Part shown: in pieces, positions 27,256 to 36,181 of the stretch | How the letters are laid out: each line of letters begins with the position of its first letter | How positions within the stretch are numbered: position 1 is the stretch's first letter | Assembly: GCA_035547915.1 (NCBI GenBank) | Contig: DASZTS010000139.1 | Location: forward strand, 90,236 to 154,235 | From: DASSFG01 sp035547915 | GTDB lineage: Bacteria; Planctomycetota; Planctomycetia; Pirellulales; JAICIG01 | DNA: 64,000 bases | Direction of reading: 5' to 3' | Made by a program: the position numbers and the translations under genes | The notes under the pieces: model-generated | The model's database searches: none | Told to the model about the DNA's origin: nothing | What the model saw: the letters and a program-made list of their open reading frames with translations, nothing else

Positions 27256-27468
27256 TCAGCCGCCGCCCGCCAGCAACTCGTTGTATCTCGCTTGCAGGGC
27301 GTCGCGCGTGACCTTGATCGAACCGATGATCTGCCCGAAGGCCTTCGCGGCCGGTGGCAAATCGCCGTGTTCCTTGGCGAGCTCGTCGACTTTCAGAATC
27401 AGATCGCCTAGCTCGTTCATGGTCCGAACGAGTTGCTTCCGCCGTTCCGAGTTACTCTTCTGCAACAT
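27256..27468 (-). CDS. Small helical protein, unknown function
   Basis: A 70-residue protein with heptad-like spacing of Leu and Ile (LVRTMNELGDLILKVDELAKEHG), probably a short coiled coil. No family is recognised. It sits 17 bp upstream of the MnmE-like gene on the same strand, so the two are probably one transcript. A regulatory or partner role for the GTPase is only a guess. Confidence 0.6.
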   Translation of the reverse strand: MLQKSNSERRKQLVRTMNELGDLILKVDELAKEHGDLPPAAKAFGQIIGSIKVTRDALQARYNELLAGGG

Positions 27469-27695
27469 GGGCTTTTAGAGCTCTTCCCTGCGCTCGTCGC
27501 ACAGTTCTATGACGGATGTCTATGCCAGGAGTACCGTCACGCGTCCCGATGATCGATACCCACGTCCATTGTACCCATCTACCCGGCATTCGGCAGCTAT
27601 CCGCCCGGCTTGCCTAGTTTGCGTCGCTTCGGCGGACTGCGCTTGCGGAAGATCCTTCTCAAGCCGCGTGGGCGAATCGACCGATAACCAGGGCC

Positions 27696-29336
27696 ATGCA
27701 GTGCCGGCCGCGACTGATCATGGGCTTAGCCATCTGTTTGGCGCTCGCGGTTCACCCAGCGAGCGCCGGCGAACCGGCTAAGCGGCTCTACACGAAGGAC
27801 ACTCGCTTTTGGGTTCGCTTCCAGCTCCCTACGCTCGCATCGACCAAGGACGTGCCCCGTGAGGTCGAGCTGCACGTCTCGTCGGATCACGGCGCAACGT
27901 GGGAGGTTGCTGGTGCGGCCAAGCCGGCGGATAGAAAGATCCTCTTCAACGCGCCTGCCGACGGCGAATATGCCTTCATGCCACGGACCAAGTACACATC
28001 TGGCAGATACTTGCCGGAGGGTCCTCCATCGGCCGAATTGACCGTGGTGGTCGACACGACACCCCCCGCGCTCGACCTCGACGCGCGCCACGACGGCGAT
28101 GAAGTCGTCATTCGCTGGCAGGTTTCCGACGCCAATCTGAAGCCCGAAACGTTCAAGCTCGAATACCGGCCTTCGGCACCCAATGCCAAGTGGCAGCAGG
28201 TGGCAGTCGATGCGGTCGCCACACCTCGCACTCCCGATAGCTTCAGCGGCGAAACGACGGTTGTTTTGCCGATCCTCGAGCAGGTGTCGACGATAGTCAT
28301 TCGGGCCGAGGTCAGTGACGAGGCGGGTAACCATACGGTCAAGGAGCAGCCGCTCGCCGCGGGGCCAGGGGCCGAGCCGGGAGACCCGAACGCGACCGAC
28401 ACGCCCCCCGATATGCCCGCCGCGTTTTCAAATGGTACCGAAAGCGTGCGCCAACCTGCTGAGAACCCGCCCTATCCTCGTACCGCCACACCCGATTGGC
28501 CTGCCGACGAAAGCCCGGCACTGGCCGGAGATTGGTCCGCTCGCAATGAAACGGTTCTCCCTCCCTCCGGACGCAATCTGAGGAGCGCTTCGTTCCGTCC
28601 ACCGATGGAGCGGCTGCGCGACCTGCCCGAGGTCAGACGTGAGACCGAGGCGAGCGGCGATGCGTTTTCGCTCCCCCCGGGCGTGAAGCCGCACCTGGTC
28701 GACAAGCCTCGCTTCGAATTGCGATACGACGTCGACGCGATCGGTTCGGCCGGAGTCGTGCAGGTCGAGCTGTGGATGACGACCGATTACGGTCGCACTT
28801 GGAAGAGTTATGGTCTCGACGACGATTGCCGCAGCCCTGTATTGGTGAACGTCCGAGACGAAGCGGTGTATGGCTTCCGCGTGGTGGTCGAAACGACGGC
28901 CGGTCTGCGCAGTCCGGCCCCTGTTCGCGGCGACCTGCCCGACGTGTGGGTCGAAGTCGATCTCACCAAGCCCGTCCTGCGGCTCCTTTCGGCAGAGCAG
29001 GGGACCGATGCGGACGCCGATCGATTGGTCATCTGCTGGGAAGCCAACGACAAGCACCTGGCCAGCCGCGGTATTGCACTGCGCTGGTCCGAGTCGGCCC
29101 AAGGTCCCTGGAATACGATCGCCTCGGGGTTGGAGAACTCCGGTCGCTACGCTTGGCGACTCGATCAGCGGCTGCCACGGCAAGTCTACCTGCAACTCGA
29201 GGCGCGGGACGATGGCGGCAACGTCGCGACCGACCAGCTTCCGCAGCCCGCGTCGCTCGAGCGGATTCGTCCGCAAGGCCGCATTCGCGAGGTCCGCCCC
29301 GTCGGGGCCGCGCCGCCCAGCGGCACACGTCGTTGA
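27696..29336 (+). CDS. Secreted protein of unknown function with beta-sandwich-like repeats
   Basis: A 546-residue protein with a signal peptide (IMGLAICLALAVHPASA). Two similar stretches, about residues 30-210 and 325-510, carry phrases common in secreted Ig-like domains: VELHVSSDHGATWEVAG against VQLWMTTDYGRTWKSYG-type text, TTPPALDLDA against LTKPVLRLLSA, and IRWQVSDANLKPE against ICWEANDKHLASRG. So the protein probably duplicated one module. A Pro-rich linker joins them. No enzyme motif is seen. The genes around it are in other orientations, and a terminator follows. Confidence 0.6.
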   Translation: MQCRPRLIMGLAICLALAVHPASAGEPAKRLYTKDTRFWVRFQLPTLASTKDVPREVELHVSSDHGATWEVAGAAKPADRKILFNAPADGEYAFMPRTKYTSGRYLPEGPPSAELTVVVDTTPPALDLDARHDGDEVVIRWQVSDANLKPETFKLEYRPSAPNAKWQQVAVDAVATPRTPDSFSGETTVVLPILEQVSTIVIRAEVSDEAGNHTVKEQPLAAGPGAEPGDPNATDTPPDMPAAFSNGTESVRQPAENPPYPRTATPDWPADESPALAGDWSARNETVLPPSGRNLRSASFRPPMERLRDLPEVRRETEASGDAFSLPPGVKPHLVDKPRFELRYDVDAIGSAGVVQVELWMTTDYGRTWKSYGLDDDCRSPVLVNVRDEAVYGFRVVVETTAGLRSPAPVRGDLPDVWVEVDLTKPVLRLLSAEQGTDADADRLVICWEANDKHLASRGIALRWSESAQGPWNTIASGLENSGRYAWRLDQRLPRQVYLQLEARDDGGNVATDQLPQPASLERIRPQGRIREVRPVGAAPPSGTRR

Positions 29337-29354
29337 AGCGACTGGTAGAACCCT

Positions 29355-29385
29355 GAAGCCGGAGCGCGATCCGGTTTTGTCGGTT
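29355..29385 (+). terminator. Terminator-like repeat, copy 2
   Basis: GAAGCCGGAGCG and CCGGTTTTGTCGGTT separated by CGAT. AAGCCGGA pairs with TCCGGTTT across a 6-nt loop (8 bp with one G-U), followed by T-runs. It lies 19 bp after the upstream gene and 38 bp from the convergent end of the next, so it may end both transcripts. The same blocks occur at 10954-11023. Confidence 0.65.
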
Positions 29386-29422
29386 TTAAGAGCCGAACGG
29401 GGCCGGCAATCTCCTCCGAACA

Positions 29423-32113
29423 TCAACCAGTGGGGTTGCGGTTGAAGTTCTGGTAGGGAAGTCGCACACCGCGGACGAAGATGTCGTCCGCGCTGGCGGT
29501 GTTGGCCGGCACCCCGTAACCTGTGGTGCCGACCGAAGTCACATCGTCGTCCTGGTCGGTGCCGTCGCCGCTGACGCCCAGTCCGCCCACCAACACGCCG
29601 TTCTTGTACAACGGCGCGCTGCCGGGGAAGAACACCACGCCGTTCTGATTCGCCACCGGCGTGCTCTTGTCGCGGAAGTTGGTCTGCGGATGGAACGCGT
29701 CGTAGCCCATCACGCTCTGGAAGGCCGAGGCCGGTACCGGGTTGGCCGGATCGGTGTCGTCGCCATTCGTGGGGTTCGTGCCCGGATCCCACAGGATGGA
29801 GAAGGGGCCGGGCGGAGTACCGTTGATGCCGTCGGGGAAGCGGGGATCGGCCAGATAGCGGAACGTGCGGTTCGTGTATGCCGCGCCGGGGGGCAGGACG
29901 AGCGTGCCCGTTGCCGGGTCGAGTTCGTCGATCGGTTGGAGCTGATCGGCATTGCTGAAGTACGAAACGTTGCGCGCCTTGGCCACCGCCACGTCGAGCG
30001 AGAAGACCGTCGAATCGGGCATGCGGTAGAGCCCCAGCACGTTTCCCTCTTCGTCGGTCACCGAGAAGACCATCTCGGCACGCGGTCCCGGCGATAGGTT
30101 GACGTCGCCCGGAATGGGCGCCTCGCGGATGGCCGAGCGTACCTGCTGCGCCTCGGCGATGCCCTGGGAGATGATTTGTGTCACGTCGGCCGCGCTGAGC
30201 TCGCCTGTGGGCGAATCGTGCGGCACGACAATCCATCCCGAGGGCACGGGGCGGCTCGCCGCATAAAGCTGTCCACCGGTGTCGATCGGCTGGTCGAACG
30301 CCGGCGTGGGAATGCTGGCGCCACTGGTTGCTCCCACCTGAAGCAGTTCCGGAATGCCGCCGACCTGGCCGGTCGTCGGGTTGGGACCGAACGTTTCCAC
30401 TTGCACGCCCGCCAGGTTGATCTGCTCTTGGTAGAGAAGTCCGTAGCCGACGCCCGGTACCGGACCCACACCATTGACGGTGGCAGTCGGCGCAAAATCA
30501 TCGGCGGCGGCAGCGAACGCCATCCATTCGGCTTCGAGGACCAACGGCGCGTTGGTGAGCTGCGTGTCGCTCTGACCCGCTCCGTTGACGTAGCCCTCCT
30601 CGAAGCTGGCGTATCCTTGCGGTCCGGGGAAGAAGACGCCAATGCCCCCCACAAGTTCCTGCTGTCCGTTGATGTTCTTGTAGATCGGCACACCGCCCGG
30701 TAGCGTCGCGATGCCGCGCGACTGAGCATAGGTATCGACGCCGGAGACATAACCATACGATTCGGGCGCCGCGACATCCTGGCCCGGCGGGATGTATTGC
30801 GTCGGTACGTTGAACCGGCTGGGAAGCTGGACCATGCCCGGATCGCCCGCGTACTTCTCGCCGTTGGCGTCGGGATGGAGCAGGCTGTCGCGATTGGTGG
30901 CTTCGATGTCGAACAGATCGACAGGCGGCGTATTGTTGATATTGGGCGGGAAGTGGGCGCCCAGGCCGATGGGCGCCACGAAGCCCGGTCCGCGAACCGG
31001 CGAGTTCAGGTCGGTCACATTCGGATTCGAATCGACCTCGCGCTCGGTGATTGTCGTTTGGCTGAGGAAACGAACCGTCCGTGAGGTGAGCGCGCCCTGG
31101 TCGCTCGAAAAGAGCGCCCCGCTGCGGGCCAACGAAACGGCTCCATCGATGGCGAAGACCAGGTCGTCGGGCCGGCCGGCATACATCGACTGCACGCCCG
31201 CTTCGGTGCGTACTCCTAGAATATTTCCGTTGCGATCGACAACCGCGATGATGGCGTCTTGCCGCGAGGAGGCTGCTTGCGCCCGATTCAGAAGTTGCTG
31301 CACGTCGTCGGCCGATAATCCGCCGGCTTGCGGCAAGGTGTATTGGTAGTGCCCCGGGCCGAGTCGAGCCAGTAAGAGCTGTTGCTCGAAATCGACGACA
31401 CTGCCTCCGCCCGCGAGGTTGCTCTGCCAATAGGCAAGCCCGCCCGGGTCGGCCGACTGATTCAAGTAGTCTTGATAGTAGCCCTCAATCACCGTATCCA
31501 GATGTTCGGCACTGTCGACGAACGCTGCCGCGACTACCGATCTTGTCGCACCACCGGCGAGTTGGTTGTCCCAATAGCTCACCTCGGCGGGCGACGCCGA
31601 CCGACCGAGCACGTCCTGATAGAGACCCGTGACGAAGCCCGAGTCGGTGCTCCCGTGATTGGCGTAATATTCGGGCGAGGCGATGAGGCTTACGATGAAC
31701 TGGTCTTCGGGAAGCCCGTCGTCGAGCTGATTTTGCCAGTAGGCGGCGCCCGCCGCATCGGGCGAACGTCCCAGATACGTGGTGAAATCGTCCGTGACCT
31801 GGTCGGCATGGACCTCGGACGAATTCAGGAAATTGTCGATGATCGTCGGAAAGGGAACACCCGCGTCGACTTGATTCAGGAAGTAGCTCACGTCCGCGCT
31901 GTTCGCCGAACGGTGTAGCACTTCCTGAAAGAGATCGTCGACGAACTGCATCTCCACCGATCCCGCGGTATCGGCGCCGCCAGCGATCAACATACAACGC
32001 TCTTCCAGCCGTTGCCCTGCGCGGCGCAGGCAGGCGCGGCGCGGCGCTGGGCGCGCACGGCTCGGCCGGCGGGAACGGAAAGCCGCGAGACAGTTTTTGA
32101 GCAGTGTGATCAT
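29423..32113 (-). CDS. Secreted DUF4214 protein with two HbpS/GlcG-type heme-binding domains
   Basis: An 896-residue protein. The N-terminal region is Arg-rich and carries GQRLEERCML, like the planctomycete LExRxLL motif of exported surface proteins. About four DUF4214 repeats follow (residues 53-245; DLFQEVLHRSANSADVSYFLNQ, DVLGRSASPAEVSYWDNQL). Two domains of the GlcG/HbpS type come next: about 265-530, with VVDRNGNILGV, and about 620-880, with VTDEEGNVLGLYRMPDSTVFSLDVAVAKARNV and the diagnostic PLYKNGVLVGGLGVSGDGTDQDDDV. HbpS-type domains can bind heme; that is not shown here. It is the last gene of an operon with the decaheme cytochrome 45 bp upstream. Confidence 0.8.
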   Translation of the reverse strand: MITLLKNCLAAFRSRRPSRARPAPRRACLRRAGQRLEERCMLIAGGADTAGSVEMQFVDDLFQEVLHRSANSADVSYFLNQVDAGVPFPTIIDNFLNSSEVHADQVTDDFTTYLGRSPDAAGAAYWQNQLDDGLPEDQFIVSLIASPEYYANHGSTDSGFVTGLYQDVLGRSASPAEVSYWDNQLAGGATRSVVAAAFVDSAEHLDTVIEGYYQDYLNQSADPGGLAYWQSNLAGGGSVVDFEQQLLLARLGPGHYQYTLPQAGGLSADDVQQLLNRAQAASSRQDAIIAVVDRNGNILGVRTEAGVQSMYAGRPDDLVFAIDGAVSLARSGALFSSDQGALTSRTVRFLSQTTITEREVDSNPNVTDLNSPVRGPGFVAPIGLGAHFPPNINNTPPVDLFDIEATNRDSLLHPDANGEKYAGDPGMVQLPSRFNVPTQYIPPGQDVAAPESYGYVSGVDTYAQSRGIATLPGGVPIYKNINGQQELVGGIGVFFPGPQGYASFEEGYVNGAGQSDTQLTNAPLVLEAEWMAFAAAADDFAPTATVNGVGPVPGVGYGLLYQEQINLAGVQVETFGPNPTTGQVGGIPELLQVGATSGASIPTPAFDQPIDTGGQLYAASRPVPSGWIVVPHDSPTGELSAADVTQIISQGIAEAQQVRSAIREAPIPGDVNLSPGPRAEMVFSVTDEEGNVLGLYRMPDSTVFSLDVAVAKARNVSYFSNADQLQPIDELDPATGTLVLPPGAAYTNRTFRYLADPRFPDGINGTPPGPFSILWDPGTNPTNGDDTDPANPVPASAFQSVMGYDAFHPQTNFRDKSTPVANQNGVVFFPGSAPLYKNGVLVGGLGVSGDGTDQDDDVTSVGTTGYGVPANTASADDIFVRGVRLPYQNFNRNPTG

Positions 32114-32158
32114 GACGATACAACCTCCCTCACCGCTTGGGGCAGGGCGATTTCCTGG

Positions 32159-35100
32159 TCAACGATTTCTGGTCGGCGAAGTACGCTTACCGTTGGATCG
32201 AGCCTCTCGCTCCTCCTCTACTGGCGCCGGTAGAGCTTCGGGCAGCGGCACCCTTCCACGATAGCCGGCCATGTCGGGCTCGTCGCCAACCTTCCACACG
32301 ATGCCGTCGTGCAGGTAGAAGCGGCGTTGTTCCGCGAGGTTGAGTGGCCGGGCGCCGATTCGTCCGAAGACGCCGATCTGGTTCCCCGACTCGTCCACCG
32401 CACGGTCGCGGTCGATGCCTTCTGAAATGCAGGTTGCTCCGGCGCCATGAGCGGGTTTGAATGTGGCGACCAGCCGCGGCTCGGGCCGCGGACTGAACCC
32501 CTGGTTGGTGAGCATCTCGGCCGACGTCAATTGCACCACCAATAATCCCTGCTGGCCATCGGCCAGGTAGGCGAACTCACTAGCGTTCGTGATGCCGAGC
32601 TTGACGTCGTTCAGGTCGTGCAGGCAGCCGCCGGCGTCGAACACCTGATCGACCTTGGGCAGCTCGGGATCTTTGACATCGAGGATCACCAGCCCCTCGC
32701 TACCTGCCGCCACGTAAGCGTAGGTCCGGGCGACATAGATGTTGCGGGCATCGGCCATCGCCAGTGCACCCACGGCCCGCGGTTGCGCCAGGTCCGTCAC
32801 ATCGAGGACCGTGATGCCCGATTTGTCGCAGAGGAACGCGTAGCGGAATTGCACCTGCACGGCTCGCGCATCTCCATGACCCTCGCCGCCGACGACGCTG
32901 GTGACACACGGATGCTTTGGATCGGCGAGCGAGACGACAACCAGGCCGGCATGGCAACAGATGTAGGCGTAATTCCCGACGATCGAGATGCTGCGCGCTC
33001 CGTTGAGAATGCCACGGGGATTGAACGTCAACTCGCGGCGGAGGAAGTTGTTGGTGGGGTCGCCGTCCAAAAGGGTCGCGGCACCGACGATAATCAATCC
33101 CTCTTCACGGTCCGTCACATAGATGTTGGCGAAGATCGGATGGATGGCCTGTTCGTTGTTCTCCGGGTTCTGGATGCGGGCGGGATCGACAGCAGGGGTA
33201 CAGGGCGCCGCGACCCCCGTGGCGTAGCGGGTCTTTACGTAGAATCGCTGCCCCAGCGGGGAAACGGGTGCGGAGATGATACGCTCGGAAAAACCCTTGT
33301 TGTCGATGAAGGCCGTGTCGAATACGCGCATGCCGCCGCGGCCGCAAGCCGCGTAGAGGAATTCACCGCGGGCCTGCAACGCCAGAATTTCGTCGTCGCG
33401 GAAGGGGTGCAGATACATGTCGCCCACCGCTTTGCTCTGGTGGTGGTGCGAGTGCTCCAAGCGGCCGCCATGTTCGGCATGTCTGGCGTATCGTTCCGGG
33501 AATGCCAATCGGTGCAACGTGCTGCCGATGACCGCCTGCGGTTCGTCGTGCTCGGTGACGACGACCGCTTCGATCCCATGCTCGCCGGTGCCGACCCAGC
33601 AGAAGTTGCCGATGAAGTTCACGAAGTTCGTGCCCTGCATCAGCAATTGGGCCATGATGGCGTTGTTGTCGTTGGTCGCCGACAAGTGGCAGTCGGTGCA
33701 GCGCTTGGTGCCATCGCCGCCGCGCACCGTGTGGGGCACGTTCGTGCTGAAGGCGATGCCGCTCAATCCGTCGGCCGACACCGTCTGTTGCTGGATGTAG
33801 ATCGCTTCACGGTTCTGGTTGTACGACGTGACGTGGATGGCGCAGGACGACCGCGCCGGTCCGATACGGTTGTGCGTGGCGTTGCCATCCTTGGCCAGCA
33901 TATAAACGTCGTCGCGCAACGTCTGGAAGTTGTAAGCCACCCAGTTGCGTGTCACGTCGCCCTCGAAGTGCAGGGAGGGCAGTTTCATGTTGGCCTTTTG
34001 CGGCAGATGGCAGCCGTAACAGCTCGGGTTCCACGAGGAGTGACAGGCGATGCAGCTCATCTTGTCGTTGCGATGCGCGCATTGATCGGGATCGGTCGGC
34101 ACATCGCCCCATACCATCTGGCCTTGTTCGAATCGCACCGTTTTGGCGTAACAGGCGCGTGGATTGAAATTCTTCGGATCAGCCGGGTTGATGCTGTCGA
34201 CGACCTGCTTCACTTCCCATTGCAGGCCTTCTTCGACCATCGAGTTTTGGATGAGCTTGTTGCCCACGATCTCGAAGCGGGGGCGTTTGAACGGTGTGAA
34301 AGCCGTGAGCAAGTTGGTGCCGCCTTCGGGGGCCGCAGGGCCCGAAGTACGTAGCTTGCTGGGGCCATAGGTCGTGCCATGGCAATCCTCGCAACCGATC
34401 TCGATGGCCGCGCGTACTTCTCCGTAGAGTTTGCCGTTGCCGTGAACGTCTTGTTGGAAATGGCAATCGACGCAGTGCATTCCCTTTTCCAAGTGAATGT
34501 CGAGGTAATGCACGGGTGTGTCGTCTCGCCGTTTGCCATGAACACGTTCCTGGCTGTCGGCCGGTTTCATAGCCGCCATCAGCTTGGCGGGAGTTACGTC
34601 GTCGACCACGCGGCCTTGGTAGTCGAGGAATCGACCTTCTCGGTCCTTGCGAAAGACCGCCTTGAAGACCCAGCCATGCCCGTGAAAGTCGGCGAACTGG
34701 GTATGGGCCGCACGGTCGTTCAACTCGGACACTCGATCGAGGAATTGCGGATCGGACCACAGCCCGCGCACCGACGATTCTTCGGGGTTGGCGATGAGTG
34801 CCTGCATCGCTTCTTCGGCGGTGGGATGGCGCTCACGGCGCGGATACATCAGTGAACCGTCGGTTTCATTGTCCCACCACATGAAACCCAGGTAGCTGTT
34901 CATCACGCTCGTGCCGGGATGTACGTGGCACACGATGCACTGGCTCGTCGGGATGGCCCGCGTGAATTTGTGCTCGATCGGATGGCCCGGTTCGTTCTTG
35001 GGAATCATGGGGTCGGCCGAGAAGCTGAGCCCGCGGTGCCCCTTGTCGGCATAGGGGCCGGAATGGACCGGCGAACGGTCGTTGGCATAGATCACGTGGC

Positions 35101-36106
35101 AGGCCGTGCAGCCGCTGGAGCGGTAGTCGCCGGCGTGGTCGTTCGTGCCCAAGAAATTGAGCGTCGGGTCCAAGAGACGCGTCTTGGTCAGGCCGACGAG
35201 TACGGGATCGACACGGTTTTGTGTGCCGAAGCCGCGCACACTGACGCGGGTGCGCGGACGGCCGTTCTCTTCGATCCGCTCCGGGTTGCCCGAGTCGGGG
35301 ATGAACCGGCCGCCGCGCTCGAAGATGCGCAGCACGTTGCCCGGATGGCCGATCTCGAACCGGGGCAGGGGATCGAGGTACGGCACGATGCCCTTGAAGA
35401 GCACGTCTTCCTCGCTGGGCGGCGGTACGGTTTGCAGCCGCTGCGGTGCGCCGTACATGCTGTAACTCTCGCCGAAGCGGGCACTCTTGAGCGGATACGA
35501 GCCGTTGTTGTAGAGGGCCGATCCCCACAACATCGAGCCGTGCGTCATCATACTCTTCCGCACTTGCAGCACTTCCTTGGCGTGGCAGTTGCCGCAACTG
35601 ATGTGCGCCACGCGCAAATCGCCCGGATTGACAAACCGCACGAACTGCGGCGACTCGTGATTGAGCAGGGTGTACGACCTGACCGGATTGGCCGAACTCG
35701 GCCAGCCTTGTGGGAAGCGCGGTTGGACATGGGCGCACTGCTTGTCGGTCGTGCCCGCGTTGCCGCCGTGACAATCCGTGCAGCCGAGGCGCACGGTCTC
35801 TTTCTGGTGCATGTCGGCGACGCCGGTATGGCACTGCACACAGCCGACGCTTTTGGCCGCGGCCTGTTCCGACGTTTGCCGCATCAAGTCGACGCCACGC
35901 ATTTCGGCAGGCATCGGATACGATTCGGTACGGTCGAAAGTCTCGGCCGGAGCGGCGGGCCGCACCGGCGGCAACGGCTCGGCCGATCGCCGTACAGAAC
36001 TGCGGGCGACGCGCAGGGTCGGGCCCGATGCGGACGGTTCGCCGGCTACGACACCCGAGCTGACGGCGATTGCGATGAACGTGGCTACGCACGCCAGTCG
36101 TTTCAT
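32159..36106 (-). CDS. Large decaheme cytochrome c fused to LVIVD repeats
   Basis: A protein of about 1315 residues. After a signal peptide (MKRLACVATFIAIAVSSGVVAG) there are ten CXXCH heme sites: CVQCH, CTDCH, CGNCH, CTACH, CIVCH, CVDCH, CEDCH, CIACH, CYGCH, CTDCH. They spread over about residues 80-800 with long insertions. The last third (about 860-1200) holds LVIVD-type repeats (GIRVFD-like segments, SGITVLDVTDLAQP, EGLVILDVKDPELP, QGLLVVQL), a predicted beta propeller. The tail is charged. The ATG at 36106 is chosen for the signal peptide. It would carry electrons outside the inner membrane. It lies between the predicted porin and the HbpS-domain gene. Confidence 0.88.
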   Translation of the reverse strand: MKRLACVATFIAIAVSSGVVAGEPSASGPTLRVARSSVRRSAEPLPPVRPAAPAETFDRTESYPMPAEMRGVDLMRQTSEQAAAKSVGCVQCHTGVADMHQKETVRLGCTDCHGGNAGTTDKQCAHVQPRFPQGWPSSANPVRSYTLLNHESPQFVRFVNPGDLRVAHISCGNCHAKEVLQVRKSMMTHGSMLWGSALYNNGSYPLKSARFGESYSMYGAPQRLQTVPPPSEEDVLFKGIVPYLDPLPRFEIGHPGNVLRIFERGGRFIPDSGNPERIEENGRPRTRVSVRGFGTQNRVDPVLVGLTKTRLLDPTLNFLGTNDHAGDYRSSGCTACHVIYANDRSPVHSGPYADKGHRGLSFSADPMIPKNEPGHPIEHKFTRAIPTSQCIVCHVHPGTSVMNSYLGFMWWDNETDGSLMYPRRERHPTAEEAMQALIANPEESSVRGLWSDPQFLDRVSELNDRAAHTQFADFHGHGWVFKAVFRKDREGRFLDYQGRVVDDVTPAKLMAAMKPADSQERVHGKRRDDTPVHYLDIHLEKGMHCVDCHFQQDVHGNGKLYGEVRAAIEIGCEDCHGTTYGPSKLRTSGPAAPEGGTNLLTAFTPFKRPRFEIVGNKLIQNSMVEEGLQWEVKQVVDSINPADPKNFNPRACYAKTVRFEQGQMVWGDVPTDPDQCAHRNDKMSCIACHSSWNPSCYGCHLPQKANMKLPSLHFEGDVTRNWVAYNFQTLRDDVYMLAKDGNATHNRIGPARSSCAIHVTSYNQNREAIYIQQQTVSADGLSGIAFSTNVPHTVRGGDGTKRCTDCHLSATNDNNAIMAQLLMQGTNFVNFIGNFCWVGTGEHGIEAVVVTEHDEPQAVIGSTLHRLAFPERYARHAEHGGRLEHSHHHQSKAVGDMYLHPFRDDEILALQARGEFLYAACGRGGMRVFDTAFIDNKGFSERIISAPVSPLGQRFYVKTRYATGVAAPCTPAVDPARIQNPENNEQAIHPIFANIYVTDREEGLIIVGAATLLDGDPTNNFLRRELTFNPRGILNGARSISIVGNYAYICCHAGLVVVSLADPKHPCVTSVVGGEGHGDARAVQVQFRYAFLCDKSGITVLDVTDLAQPRAVGALAMADARNIYVARTYAYVAAGSEGLVILDVKDPELPKVDQVFDAGGCLHDLNDVKLGITNASEFAYLADGQQGLLVVQLTSAEMLTNQGFSPRPEPRLVATFKPAHGAGATCISEGIDRDRAVDESGNQIGVFGRIGARPLNLAEQRRFYLHDGIVWKVGDEPDMAGYRGRVPLPEALPAPVEEEREARSNGKRTSPTRNR

Positions 36107-36181
36107 GGGCACACCACGTTCACGATCATGAATTTCCATACTCACGGGCGAGCCAAAGCGATCAAGCAGTTGGGCAGATCC

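Noticed and set aside
28428..30236. Minus-strand frame of about 600 codons spanning the ends of two genes
   Set aside because: It crosses the terminator-like repeat at 29355-29385 and overlaps a clear gene on each side, so it is a chance frame.
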